Source of the DNA: Ramlibacter tataouinensis
GTDB taxonomy: Bacteria > Pseudomonadota > Gammaproteobacteria > Burkholderiales > Burkholderiaceae_C
Direction of reading: 5' to 3'
Length of the DNA stretch: 64,000 bases
Assembly: GCF_001580455.1 (NCBI RefSeq)
Contig: NZ_CP010951.1
Span: 682,001-746,000 of the forward strand
In this document: piece by piece, positions 8,187 to 17,906 of the stretch
Layout: the number at the start of each line of letters is the position of its first letter
Numbering within the stretch: the stretch's first letter is position 1
The notes under the pieces: generated by a model
What the model was told of the DNA's origin: nothing
The model's input: only the letters and a program-made list of their open reading frames with translations
The model's database searches: none
Program-made: the position numbers and the translations under genes

Positions 8187-9488
8187 ATGGCACCCGCTTC
8201 CGCGCCCGCACGCCCCGCCCGGCCGATCGCGCCCTGGCGCGCCGCGCAGCTTTGGTACTTGCCCCTGCTGGGCACGGCGATGGCGCTGATGATGGCGCGC
8301 ATCCTGGTGATGGCGCGCCTGCTCGACGTGGCCGCCTTCGGCATCTACAGCGCGGGCCTGCTGGTGTCGACCACCTTCTGCATGCTGGCCTGCCTGGGCC
8401 TGCAATCGCTGCTGCAACGGGACATGCCGGTCATGGCCGCGCGCGGGCGCGTGCGGCGCGCGCTGGTGCTGCTGTTCCAGTCGGCGCTGGTGGCCTGCCT
8501 CTGCGCGGTTGTGCTTCTGCTGATCCCCGCGCTGGGCGTGGGCGCGGCCGGGCTGAGCGCGCCGGTGTTCGCCATTGCCATCGTCCACGGCCTCTCGCAG
8601 CAGGTGTTCCTGGTCGCCACCACCGAAAGCCGCAGTCTGGGACAGCCGGTGCGTTATTCGCTGCAAAACCTGGGGCGCGCAGTGAGCGTGACCGCTCTCA
8701 GCGCGGCGGCCGCGTCGCTGTCCGGCTCGGCGCCGCTGGCACTGGGCGTGGAGGCGGCGATGTCCCTGGCCTTGTCGGCGGCGACGCTGTCGCGCATGGC
8801 GGCGGCGCACGGCGCGCGCGCCCCCACGCTGCTCGCAGCGGCCTGGCGCACGATCCGGCGCGCCCGCTGGAATACGGCCCTGATCTTCCTCGGCATCTCG
8901 CTGGCGGCGTCGGCCGTGCTGACCGCGGACCGCTGGTTCGCCGCCGCCCTGCTGCCCGCGCGCGAGTTTGCGCAATACGCCTTTGCCGGCGTCCTGGTGC
9001 TGATCGCGCAGTCGACCCAAGCCATGCTCAACGCCTCCATCTACCCTGCCCTGGCCCGCCGCTATGCCCTGCAGGGCGCGGCCCCCACCTATGCCTTGAG
9101 CGCCCGCGTGTCGCTGTCGCTGCTCGGTGCGGCAGTGCTGCTGGCGGTTCCGGCGGGCTTGGCGCTGTCGGCCGCCGTGCAGCGCTGGTATCCGGCCTAC
9201 GAACCCGCGCTGGCGATTCTCTGGCCGGTGCTCGCGGCCGGCGCGCTGCGGCTTTCCGATTTCTGGTCGAGCTTTTTGACGATCTGCGGCCACGAGCGCA
9301 AGATGCTGTGGCTGCAATTGCTGGTGGGCGGCGGCCTGTGCGCGGTCTGGGCCGCGGCCCTGGCGATGCGCGGCGCGGCGGCCACGCTGGCCGACTTCGC
9401 CTGGCTCGCCCTGCTGCTGTCGATCGGCATGCATGGCGGCGCGGCACTGGCGGCCACCAGGGCACAACGCAAGGGGGCGGTTGCGTGA
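8187..9488 (+). CDS. Wzx-like polysaccharide flippase (MATE/MOP superfamily)
   Basis: A 433-residue polytopic membrane protein with about twelve hydrophobic segments spread along its whole length, in the style of Wzx or polysaccharide transporters. It begins after a short Pro/Ala-rich cytoplasmic tail with AAQLWYLPLLGTAMALM and contains GQPVRYSLQNLGRAVSVTAL and FWSSFLTICGHERKMLWLQ. Such proteins flip undecaprenyl-linked glycans to the periplasmic face. The start used is ATG 8187; an alternative TTG at 8175 overlaps the previous stop as TTGA and would add four residues. The gene ends in a GTGA overlap with the next one. Confidence 0.78.
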   Translation: MAPASAPARPARPIAPWRAAQLWYLPLLGTAMALMMARILVMARLLDVAAFGIYSAGLLVSTTFCMLACLGLQSLLQRDMPVMAARGRVRRALVLLFQSALVACLCAVVLLLIPALGVGAAGLSAPVFAIAIVHGLSQQVFLVATTESRSLGQPVRYSLQNLGRAVSVTALSAAAASLSGSAPLALGVEAAMSLALSAATLSRMAAAHGARAPTLLAAAWRTIRRARWNTALIFLGISLAASAVLTADRWFAAALLPAREFAQYAFAGVLVLIAQSTQAMLNASIYPALARRYALQGAAPTYALSARVSLSLLGAAVLLAVPAGLALSAAVQRWYPAYEPALAILWPVLAAGALRLSDFWSSFLTICGHERKMLWLQLLVGGGLCAVWAAALAMRGAAATLADFAWLALLLSIGMHGGAALAATRAQRKGAVA

Positions 9489-10240
9489 AGGACGAGCTGG
9501 TCTCCATCATCACACCGGCCTACAAGGCTGCCGGCGTGATCGGCCGCACGGTGGATTCGGTGCTCGCGCAGACCTACCCCCATTGGGAAATGCTGATCGC
9601 CGACGACTGCTCGCCCGACGATACGCGCGCGGTGGTCTCGGAGTGGGCGCGCCGCGATGCGCGCATCCAGCTGATCCCGCTCGAGCGCAACGGCGGACCG
9701 GCGGCGGCCCGCAATGCCGCCCTAGCCAAGGCGCAGGGCCGCTGGGTCGCGTTCCTGGACAGCGACGACATGTGGCTGCCCAACAAGCTGGAACGCAGCC
9801 TGGCGCATGCGCAGGCGCACCGCTCGCCCCTGGTGTTCACCGGCTTCCGGCGCGTCAGCCACGACGAGTCGCGCACCGGCGACTACATCGGGGTGCCGCC
9901 CACGCTCAGCTACGGCCAGCTGCTGGGCAACACGGCTATCGCCACCTCGACCGTGCTGGTCGACCGGTCGATCTGCGGCGATGTGCGGATGCAGCGCGTG
10001 TACTACGACGACTTCGTGTGCTGGCTCGGCATCCTCAAGCGCGGCTTCGTCGCGCATGGCCTTGACGAGGACCTGATGCGCTACCGCGTCATGGCGCAAT
10101 CGGTGTCCCGCAACAAGGGGCGCTCCGCGCGCGAGGTGTGGAAGACCTATCGCCAGGTCGAAGGCCTGGCGCTGCCGTCCGCCGCCTGGCATTTCTCGCG
10201 CTACGCGTTCAACGCGCTGCGCAAGTACCGGAAGTTCTGA
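9485..10240 (+). CDS. Family 2 glycosyltransferase
   Basis: A 251-residue GT-A enzyme. The N-terminus has VSIITPAYKAAGVIGRTVDS, followed by WEMLIADDCSPDDT (nucleotide-binding Asp), ARNAALAKAQGRWVAFLDSDD (the DxD metal site) and MWLPNKLERSL. The C-terminal YYDDFVCWLGILKRGF supplies the likely catalytic Asp pair. It resembles WbbD/TuaG-like transferases that add one sugar to a lipid-linked acceptor at the inner face of the membrane. GTG 9485 is the start because it overlaps the flippase stop (GTGA) and directly precedes the conserved first strand. Donor and acceptor are unknown. Confidence 0.87.
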   Translation: MKDELVSIITPAYKAAGVIGRTVDSVLAQTYPHWEMLIADDCSPDDTRAVVSEWARRDARIQLIPLERNGGPAAARNAALAKAQGRWVAFLDSDDMWLPNKLERSLAHAQAHRSPLVFTGFRRVSHDESRTGDYIGVPPTLSYGQLLGNTAIATSTVLVDRSICGDVRMQRVYYDDFVCWLGILKRGFVAHGLDEDLMRYRVMAQSVSRNKGRSAREVWKTYRQVEGLALPSAAWHFSRYAFNALRKYRKF

Positions 10241-10241
10241 G

Positions 10242-11192
10242 ATGGCGGCAGACAAGGCCTTGCGGGTGGCGGTGACGGGCGCTTCGGGTTTCGTCGGCCG
10301 GGCGCTGCTGGCGCGACTGGCGCGGGACGCCGGCGATGTCGTGGCGCTGTCGCGCGCCGCCGCGGGCTGGCCCGGCGGCGTGCGCGCTCTCACCGTGCCC
10401 GGCTACGAAGACGCCGCGCTGCTGGCCCGCGCCTTCGCCGGCATGCAAGCCGTAGTGCATCTGGCGGCACGCGCGCATCGGGGCGGCGGCGATCAGGCCT
10501 TCGAATCCAGCGTGCGCGGCGCCAGCGCCGTCGCCCGGGCCGCCCGGGACGCCGGCGTCGGCCGTCTCGTACTCATCAGCTCGATCGGCGTCAACGGCAA
10601 CCGCACGCGAGAGCAGCGGCCCTTCACCGAGGCCGATGCGCCCGGCCCCGTCGAGCCCTACGCGCGCAGCAAGTTGCGTGCGGAGCAGGCCGTGGCCGAG
10701 GTGCTGGGGGCCTCGGCGACCAGCCTGACCATCATCCGCCCGCCGCTGATCTATGGACCGGGCGCCCCGGGCAACTTCGCCCGCCTGGTCGGCGCCGTCG
10801 CGCGCGGCTGGTGGCTGCCGCTCGCCGGCATCCACAACGCACGCAGCCTGGTCGGTATCGACAACCTGCTGGACCTGATCTCGCTGTGCCTGGATCACCC
10901 CGCGGCCACCAACGAGCTGTTCCTCGCCGCGGATTCGCAGGACCTGTCCACGCCCGAGATGGTGCGCTGCATCGCCGCCGGGCTGGGCCGGCCGCCGCAC
11001 CTGCTGCGCTGCCCGCCGCAGGCGCTGCGCCTGGCGGCATGGGCCACCGGCCGCGGCCGGATCGCGGAAAGCCTGTGCGACTCGCTGCAGGTGGACGCCG
11101 GCAAGGCAAGGCGCCTGCTGGGATGGATGCCGGCCCGCTCCGCCGCCGAAGGCGTGCGCGAGGCGGCCAAGGGGTTCCTCGCGCCATGCTGA
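10242..11192 (+). CDS. NAD-dependent epimerase/dehydratase
   Basis: A 316-residue extended short-chain dehydrogenase. TGASGFVGRALLARLA is the dinucleotide-binding glycine motif, AVVHLAARAH follows, SSIGVNG carries the catalytic Ser region, and YARSKLRAEQ is the YxxxK active site. It resembles UDP-sugar C4-epimerases or reductases that commonly sit beside a PglC/WbpL-type initiating transferase in O-antigen loci. It probably makes the UDP-sugar that the neighbouring transferase loads onto the lipid carrier; this is inferred from position. Its stop overlaps the next gene by 7 bases. Confidence 0.83.
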   Translation: MAADKALRVAVTGASGFVGRALLARLARDAGDVVALSRAAAGWPGGVRALTVPGYEDAALLARAFAGMQAVVHLAARAHRGGGDQAFESSVRGASAVARAARDAGVGRLVLISSIGVNGNRTREQRPFTEADAPGPVEPYARSKLRAEQAVAEVLGASATSLTIIRPPLIYGPGAPGNFARLVGAVARGWWLPLAGIHNARSLVGIDNLLDLISLCLDHPAATNELFLAADSQDLSTPEMVRCIAAGLGRPPHLLRCPPQALRLAAWATGRGRIAESLCDSLQVDAGKARRLLGWMPARSAAEGVREAAKGFLAPC

Positions 11193-11749
11193 AGCGTGCC
11201 ATCGACTTCGCCCTGGCGCTGGGCGCCCTGGCCGTGCTGGCGCTGCCGATCGCGCTGGTCGCGCTGGCCGTCAGGCTGACCTCGCGGGGGCCGGTGCTGT
11301 ACTGGTCCGACCGGGTGGGCCGCGGCAACCGGATCTTCCGCATGCCCAAGTTCCGCAGCATGCGGGTCGACACGCCCGAGGTCGCCACGCACCTGCTCGC
11401 CTCGCCGGAGCAGTGGCTGACGCCGATCGGCAGCTTCCTGCGCAAGAGCAGCCTCGACGAGCTGCCGCAGCTGTGGAGCATCCTCAAGGGCGACATGAGC
11501 ATCGTCGGCCCGCGCCCCGCCCTCTTCAACCAGAACGACCTGGTGGCGCTGCGCACCGAGCACGGCGTGCACGAGCTGCGGCCCGGCCTGACCGGCTGGG
11601 CCCAGATCCATGGGCGCGACGAGATTCCGATCCCGGAGAAGGTGCAGCTCGATGCCTACTACCTGAGGCACCGCACGCTGGCGCTGGACCTGCGCATCAT
11701 GGCCCTGACCTTCGTCAAGGTGGTGCGGCGCGAGGGCATCACTCACTGA
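11186..11749 (+). CDS. PglC-type initiating sugar-phosphate transferase
   Basis: A 187-residue member of the bacterial sugar transferase family (PF02397), of the minimal PglC type with one N-terminal re-entrant hydrophobic helix (residues 4-28) and no multi-span WcaJ domain. KFRSMRVDT, the conserved SSLDELPQLWSILKGDMSIV block and GPRPALFNQ carry the Asp-Glu dyad and the sugar-phosphate site. RPGLTGWAQIHGRDEI is the second signature. It transfers a sugar 1-phosphate to undecaprenyl phosphate and so starts the glycan. It is the last gene of the cluster. Confidence 0.9.
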   Translation: MLKRAIDFALALGALAVLALPIALVALAVRLTSRGPVLYWSDRVGRGNRIFRMPKFRSMRVDTPEVATHLLASPEQWLTPIGSFLRKSSLDELPQLWSILKGDMSIVGPRPALFNQNDLVALRTEHGVHELRPGLTGWAQIHGRDEIPIPEKVQLDAYYLRHRTLALDLRIMALTFVKVVRREGITH

Positions 11750-11758
11750 ACGGGCTAC

Positions 11759-11790
11759 CCGGGCAAGGAGCCCGGCCAAAAACTTAAAAT
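11759..11790 (+). promoter_or_regulatory. Hairpin and -10-like box upstream of lysS
   Basis: The 86-base gap before lysS holds a perfect 6-bp stem with a 5-base loop (11759-11775) and, just after it, TAAAAT at 11785-11790, a five-of-six match to the sigma-70 -10 box. No T-run follows the hairpin, so it is not a clear terminator, and I see no good -35 box. A lysS promoter here is likely by position but weakly supported. Confidence 0.3.
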
Positions 11791-11835
11791 GCCGGGTTCG
11801 GCCGCGCGCCGGCTTCGAAAATCCCCCCAAAACCC

Positions 11836-13365
<1,530 letters not shown>

Positions 13366-13372
13366 CGCGTAC

Positions 13373-14629
13373 ATGAGCCGCGCCGGCACGCTCGGCCTGG
13401 ATTTCGGCACCTCGAATTCGGCGATCGCCTTCGTCGGGCCGGATGGCAAGGCGCGGCCGGTGCCGCTGGAGGGCGGCGAGCCGATGCTGCCGACCGCGGT
13501 GTTCTTCAACGCCGAGGAGCGCAGCATCCATTTCGGGCGCGAGGCGATCGCGCTCTACCTCACCGGTGTCGACGGGCGCCTGATGCGCTCGCTCAAGAGC
13601 CTGCTGGGCAGCAGCCTGCTCGAGGAGCAGACCCGCGTGCCCGAGGGCATGGTGAACTTCAAGGACGTGATCGCGCGCTTCCTGCGCGAGATGCGCACGC
13701 GTGCCTGTTCCCGCCTGGGCCACGACGTACGGCGGGTGGTGCTGGGGCGGCCGGTGCACTTCGTCGACGACGACCCGCGGCGCGATCGCCGCGCCCAGCA
13801 GGCGCTGACCGAAGCGGCGTCCGCCGCGGGCTTCGAGGAGATCTCGCTCGAGCTCGAGCCGATCGCAGCGGCCTTCGACTACGAGCGGCGCGTGCACCGC
13901 GAGACCGTGGTGCTGATCGTGGACATCGGCGGCGGCACCTCGGACTTCACCATCGTCAGGCTGGGGCCGGCACGCGCGCGCCACCGCGAGCGCGGCGACG
14001 ACGTGCTGGCCACCACCGGCGTGCATATCGGCGGCACCGACTACGACCGCAAGCTGAGCCTGGCGCGGGTGATGCCGCTGCTGGGCCTGCGGCACACCGG
14101 CCCGACCGGGCGTGAAGTGCCCAGCGGCGTCTTCTTCGACCTGGCCACCTGGCACCTGATCAACTGGCTCTACACGCCCAAGGCGCTGCGGCAGGCGCAG
14201 GACCTGCGCGTGGACTACGGCGACCCCTCGCTGCACGATCGCCTCATGAAGGTGCTGGGCGACAGGCTGGGACACCGCATTGCCAGCGAAGTCGAGCAGG
14301 CCAAGATCCGCACCTCGATGTCCGCGGCGGGCACGGCGATCGACCTGTCGTGCATCGAGGCGTCGCTCGCGCCCGCCCTGAGCGCCGAGGCCTCGGCCGC
14401 GGACCTGGCCGAGCTGCTGCAGTCGGTGGTCGACTGCGGCCACGAGTGCGTACGGCGCGCCGGACTCTCACCGTCGCAGCTGGATGGCCTCTATCTCACC
14501 GGCGGTTCGTCGGCGCTGCGGCCGTTCCAGCAGCTGCTGCGCCGGGAGTTCCCCGAATCGGAACTGATCGTGGGCGACCTTTTCGGCGGCGTCGCGTCTG
14601 GGCTCGCGTACGCCGGTTCGCTCAGGTAG
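13373..14629 (+). CDS. Hsp70-family chaperone, YegD-like
   Basis: A 418-residue actin-like ATPase of the Hsp70 superfamily that lacks a peptide-binding domain. The phosphate 1 loop is LGLDFGTSNSAIAFV, the phosphate 2 loop is VDIGGGTSDFTIVRL near residue 180, and the adenosine motif is LYLTGGSSALRPFQ. VLGRPVHFVD and LEPIAAAFDYE are typical of YegD. Function in this family is not established beyond ATP binding and presumed chaperoning. The gene starts 7 bases after lysS. Its TAG (14627-14629) directly abuts the nagZ stop on the other strand, with no base between. Confidence 0.88.
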   Translation: MSRAGTLGLDFGTSNSAIAFVGPDGKARPVPLEGGEPMLPTAVFFNAEERSIHFGREAIALYLTGVDGRLMRSLKSLLGSSLLEEQTRVPEGMVNFKDVIARFLREMRTRACSRLGHDVRRVVLGRPVHFVDDDPRRDRRAQQALTEAASAAGFEEISLELEPIAAAFDYERRVHRETVVLIVDIGGGTSDFTIVRLGPARARHRERGDDVLATTGVHIGGTDYDRKLSLARVMPLLGLRHTGPTGREVPSGVFFDLATWHLINWLYTPKALRQAQDLRVDYGDPSLHDRLMKVLGDRLGHRIASEVEQAKIRTSMSAAGTAIDLSCIEASLAPALSAEASAADLAELLQSVVDCGHECVRRAGLSPSQLDGLYLTGGSSALRPFQQLLRREFPESELIVGDLFGGVASGLAYAGSLR

Positions 14630-15694
14630 TCAGGGCAACAGGTCCAGCGCGTGCATGTACTCGGGGTGCGCCATCAGCGCATCCCAGCTCAGGGCCGGCC
14701 CGCGCGGCAGCAGGGCCAGCCGGCGCTCCTCGCTGGCTTCGCTGGGCAGCCACAGGCCCTCTTCCTGCGCCTGCGCCAGGCCGTCCAGGAGTTCGTCGAT
14801 CGCGCATCCGCCTTCACTTTGTACCGACTGGTTGCACAGCGGGACCATGTCGCAGCCGGCATTCAGCGCCAGCACCGCAGCCTCGGTGAAGCTCAGTTCC
14901 CGGCCGCCGACCTGACGCGCGCCGGCCATGCTCAGGTCGTCGCTGATGATCGCGCCCTGGAAACCCAGGTCGGCGCGCAGGATCTCTTCCAGCCAGCGCT
15001 CGGAAAAGCCGGCGGGCTTGTCATCGACCTGCGGATAGATGACGTGGGCCGGCATCACGCTGGCGAGCGTGGTGCTGAGCCAGCGGTAGGGCGCCGCGTC
15101 CTCCGCCAGGATCTCGGCCAAGCTCCGGGTGTCGACCGGGATGTCGGTGTGCGAGTCCGCACGCACGAAGCCGTGGCCGGGAAAGTGCTTGCCGCAGTTG
15201 GCCAGGCCGGCGCGCAGCAGGCCCTGCATCAGGCTCTTGGCCAGCAGCGCGGCGACCCGCGCGTCGCGGTGGAAGGCGCGGTCGCCGATCACGCCGCTTT
15301 CGCCCCAGTCCAGGTCCAGCACCGGGGTGAAGCTGAAGTCCACGCCGCAGGCGCGCAGCTCCGCGCCCAGCACGAAGCCCGCCGCCGTCGCCGCGTTGGT
15401 GGCCGCCATCGCATCCTTCATCCACATCTCGCCGAATGCGCGCATCGGCGCCAGGTGGGTGAAGCCGTCGGTGCGGAAGCGCTGCACCCGGCCGCCCTCG
15501 TGGTCCACGGTGATGAGCAGGTCCGGCCGGACCGACTTGACCTGCGCGCACAGGTGGGTGAGTTGCTCGCGGTCCTGCCAGTTGCGGCCGAAGAGGATGA
15601 TGCCGCCGGTCAGCGGATGCGCGAGGCGCTCGCGGTCGATCTCGGTCAGCTCGGTCCCGGCGATATCCAGGACCAAGGGCGCATGTTCGGTCAT
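14630..15694 (-). CDS. nagZ: Beta-N-acetylhexosaminidase NagZ
   Basis: A 354-residue glycoside hydrolase family 3 enzyme that removes N-acetylglucosamine from anhydro-muropeptides in the cytosol during peptidoglycan recycling. The signature loop is KHFPGHGFVRADSHTDIP and the nucleophile segment is IISDDLSMAGA; LLITVDHEGGRVQRF binds substrate. I start at ATG 15694 (MTEHAPLVLDIAG), the normal N-terminus; an upstream in-frame ATG at 15715 lies inside the palindromic repeat and adds seven unlikely residues. The only ribosome-binding-like sequence before the ATG, AGGA, comes from the repeat's terminal arm. The gene is the last of the lepA operon. Confidence 0.93.
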   Translation of the reverse strand: MTEHAPLVLDIAGTELTEIDRERLAHPLTGGIILFGRNWQDREQLTHLCAQVKSVRPDLLITVDHEGGRVQRFRTDGFTHLAPMRAFGEMWMKDAMAATNAATAAGFVLGAELRACGVDFSFTPVLDLDWGESGVIGDRAFHRDARVAALLAKSLMQGLLRAGLANCGKHFPGHGFVRADSHTDIPVDTRSLAEILAEDAAPYRWLSTTLASVMPAHVIYPQVDDKPAGFSERWLEEILRADLGFQGAIISDDLSMAGARQVGGRELSFTEAAVLALNAGCDMVPLCNQSVQSEGGCAIDELLDGLAQAQEEGLWLPSEASEERRLALLPRGPALSWDALMAHPEYMHALDLLP

Positions 15695-15698
15695 TGCA

Positions 15699-15970
15699 AG
15701 TGTCCTGTCTCGCAAATAGCTTGCGTTTCGCTGCGCCGTATCGGGGCGCAGGCAAGGCGCGGGTGCGGGTCAAGCCTGGGCGGCTTGACCCGTGGCCGCA
15801 ACGCGGCGTGCGCCCCGATACGGCGCAGCCCGAAGGGTTCGGCGCCTGCGGGGCCCTCGGCGTGCGCCCAGAGGGGGTCAAGACGCCCAGTCTTGACCCC
15901 CTCTGGCCACCCGCCGATCATCCCCGCAGGCATCCGAACGAAATGCAAGTTATTTGCGAGACAGGACACT
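15699..15970. repeat. 272-bp composite palindromic element (MITE- or BIME-like) between acpS and nagZ
   Basis: The element is bounded by a 32-bp inverted repeat, 15699-15730 against 15939-15970, with 30 of 32 positions paired and the outer 20 perfect. Inside are three more inverted repeats. A perfect 20-bp pair lies at 15731-15750 / 15809-15828. It encloses a hairpin at 15766-15776 / 15782-15792. A perfect 16-bp hairpin lies at 15868-15883 / 15891-15906 with a 7-base loop. No protein is encoded: the open frames on both strands are low-quality read-through. I see no clear target-site duplication at the borders, so mobile origin is an inference from the terminal repeats. The element interrupts an otherwise tightly overlapped operon. 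Confidence 0.8.
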
Positions 15971-16364
15971 ATTCTTTCTTTTCGACGACGACGAAGCTCG
16001 CCGCGTACTCGCTTTCATCGGTGACGCTGACGTGGGCCGTGAGCCCGCGCGCCTCGAACCATTCCTTCAGGCCGCCGTGCAGCACGATGGCGGGCCGGCC
16101 GCCGGGCAGGTTGGCGATCTCGCACAGCCGCCAGGTCATGGGCATTCGCATCCCCAGGCCAACCGCCTTGCTGAAGGCCTCCTTGGCGGAAAAGCGCGTG
16201 GCCAGGTAGCGCAGCCCGCGCTCGGGCCAGCGCGCGCAGCGCGCCTTCCACACGGCCAGTTCGCCGTCGCTCAGCACCTTGCGCGCGAAGCGCTCGCCGT
16301 GCCGCTCGAAGGAGGCACGCACGCGCCGCACGTCGCAGACGTCGGTTCCGATGCCGTAAATCAT
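15969..16364 (-). CDS. acpS: Holo-[acyl-carrier-protein] synthase
   Basis: A 131-residue phosphopantetheinyl transferase that moves 4'-phosphopantetheine from CoA to the serine of apo-ACP. GIGTDVCDVRRV carries the metal-binding Asp and RFSAKEAFSKA carries the Glu and Lys of the active site. The length is normal. The ATG overlaps the pdxJ stop (ATGA). The TAG stop at 15969-15971 shares two bases with the end of the palindromic repeat, so insertion of that element probably set the present C-terminus VVVEKKE. The substrate gene acpP lies in this window at 28755-28994. Confidence 0.93.
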   Translation of the reverse strand: MIYGIGTDVCDVRRVRASFERHGERFARKVLSDGELAVWKARCARWPERGLRYLATRFSAKEAFSKAVGLGMRMPMTWRLCEIANLPGGRPAIVLHGGLKEWFEARGLTAHVSVTDESEYAASFVVVEKKE

Positions 16365-17122
16365 GATGGGGCGAAGGCGCCGTCGATGCTCGCCAGGTAA
16401 GCCTGGGTCGTGGCTTCGTAGCCCTGTTCCAGCGCCTCGGAGATGAAGGCATGGCCGATGGAGACCTCGCTGACGCCGGGCACCGCCATCAGGAATTCGG
16501 TGAGGTTGGCCTGGTTCAGGTCATGGCCGGCGTTCACGCCCAGCCCGCAGTCCAGCGCGGCCTGCGCCGCCTGCGCGTAGCTGCGCAGCACCTCGGCCTG
16601 GGCCGGCGTGCCGAAGGCCTTGGCATAGGGCTCGGTGTACAGCTCGATGCGGTCGGCCCCGGCATCGCGCACCAGGGGCATCGCGGCCGCGACCGGATCC
16701 ATGAACAGGCTGACGCGCACGCCCAGGGCCCGCGCCTCCTCGATGATCGGGTTTAGGCGGGTGGCGTTGGCCTGCATGTCCCAGCCGTGGTCGCTGGTGA
16801 ACTGGCCCTCGCTGTCCGGCACCAGCGTGCACTGGTGCGGGCGCAGCTCGCGCACGAAGTCCATCAGGTTGTGGAACGGGTTGCCTTCGATGTTGAACTC
16901 GGCGCGCGGCCAGGCCTTCAGCAACTCGTGCAGTTCGCGCACGTCGTGGGCGCGGATGTGACGTTCGTCGGGGCGGGGATGCACGGTGATGCCCTGCGCC
17001 CCGGCCCGCAGGCAAAGCGTCGCCGCGCGGGTGACGCTGGGAATGCCCAGGTGGCGGGTGTTGCGCACCAGGGCCACCTTGTTCAGGTTGACCGAGAGCG
17101 CGGTGCGGGCAGCGGAGCTCAT
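16361..17122 (-). CDS. pdxJ: Pyridoxine 5'-phosphate synthase
   Basis: A 253-residue TIM-barrel enzyme that condenses 1-deoxyxylulose 5-phosphate with 3-amino-2-oxopropyl phosphate to give pyridoxine 5'-phosphate. The start of the barrel, LSVNLNKVALVRNTR, and ITVHPRPDERHIRAHDV contain the phosphate and catalytic residues. FNIEGNPF, VSLFMDPV, IELYTEPYAKAF and VNAGHDLNQANL follow in family order, and VSIGHAFISEAL closes the barrel. The start is the ATG at 17122, which overlaps the recO stop (ATGA). It sits in the usual recO-pdxJ-acpS order. Confidence 0.96.
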   Translation of the reverse strand: MSSAARTALSVNLNKVALVRNTRHLGIPSVTRAATLCLRAGAQGITVHPRPDERHIRAHDVRELHELLKAWPRAEFNIEGNPFHNLMDFVRELRPHQCTLVPDSEGQFTSDHGWDMQANATRLNPIIEEARALGVRVSLFMDPVAAAMPLVRDAGADRIELYTEPYAKAFGTPAQAEVLRSYAQAAQAALDCGLGVNAGHDLNQANLTEFLMAVPGVSEVSIGHAFISEALEQGYEATTQAYLASIDGAFAPS

Positions 17123-17868
17123 AGCAACTGGAGATCGATCATCAGCTGGCGGGTGCGAAGCTGGCTGACCCCGCAATGGTAGTGCAGCAGCGCGCGCAGC
17201 TGCGGCTTCAGCCCGGGTCCGCACGAGGCCGCCGCGCGCAAGGTGGCCTGGAACGGCGCGGCGTCGCCGAGGGCGGCCTCCAGTGCCGACCAGTGATCGC
17301 CGGGCAGGCCCGGTCGTTCGTCCTGCTCGCCCATGGCGATCAGGCCCGCTTCCGGCAGCAGGGTGTAGAGCTCCTCCGCTTCCACGGGCGCCAGCGTCAG
17401 CGTCTGCATGTTGAGGGCCGGAAGCAGGCCGACTTCGCGCAGAAGGATCAGCTCGAAGGCCCGCAGCGCGGGCTCGATGGCCTCGGCCTGCTGGAAGCCG
17501 AGCACGCCAACGGCGCCGGCATAGGCGTCGAACAGGCGCGGATGCGGGTCGTCCCGCGCCAGCAGCCGCAGCAGCAACTCGTTGATGTGCAGGCCCGAGA
17601 GTAGCGCACCGCCGGCGGGCATGCCCTGCCCGCCCGTCCACTCCGCGCCCTTCAGAGTGCGGATTTCCGCGTCGCCGCCGAACGCGATGCGCAGCGGCTG
17701 CAAGGGCAGCAGCACGGGCCGGAAGTTCGAACTCGGCCGCTTCGCGCCCTTGGCCACGAGCGCGATGCGCCCGTAGTGGCGCGTGAAGGTTTCCAGGATC
17801 AGGCTGGATTCGCTCCAGTCGTAGCGGTGCAGGACGAAGGCGGGCTCGTCTCCGATGCGCTTAGCCAT
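17119..17868 (-). CDS. recO: DNA repair protein RecO
   Basis: A 249-residue RecO, which helps load RecA on SSB-coated single strands in RecFOR repair. The N-terminal OB fold includes FVLHRYDWSESSLILETFT and GRIALVAKGAKRPSS; a helical C-terminal half follows with LHINELLLRLLARDDPHPRLF and FELILLREVGLLPAL. I chose ATG 17868 (MAKRIGDEPAF) rather than the in-frame ATG 17889, because the shorter form matches the family N-terminus. The zinc-binding cysteines of some RecO proteins are not evident. It lies 38 bases after era. Confidence 0.92.
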   Translation of the reverse strand: MAKRIGDEPAFVLHRYDWSESSLILETFTRHYGRIALVAKGAKRPSSNFRPVLLPLQPLRIAFGGDAEIRTLKGAEWTGGQGMPAGGALLSGLHINELLLRLLARDDPHPRLFDAYAGAVGVLGFQQAEAIEPALRAFELILLREVGLLPALNMQTLTLAPVEAEELYTLLPEAGLIAMGEQDERPGLPGDHWSALEAALGDAAPFQATLRAAASCGPGLKPQLRALLHYHCGVSQLRTRQLMIDLQLL

Positions 17869-17906
17869 AGGCGACCAGGCCGGCGCCAAGCCGCCCCAGG
17901 GCCTCC

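Noticed and set aside
11759..11775. Perfect 6-bp hairpin after the glycan cluster as an intrinsic terminator
   Set aside because: No T-run follows on either strand. It is kept only as part of the lysS upstream region.
15691..15969. Open frames on both strands across the palindromic repeat
   Set aside because: The translations mirror each other because the DNA is an inverted repeat, and they contain no conserved motif, so they are not taken as genes.
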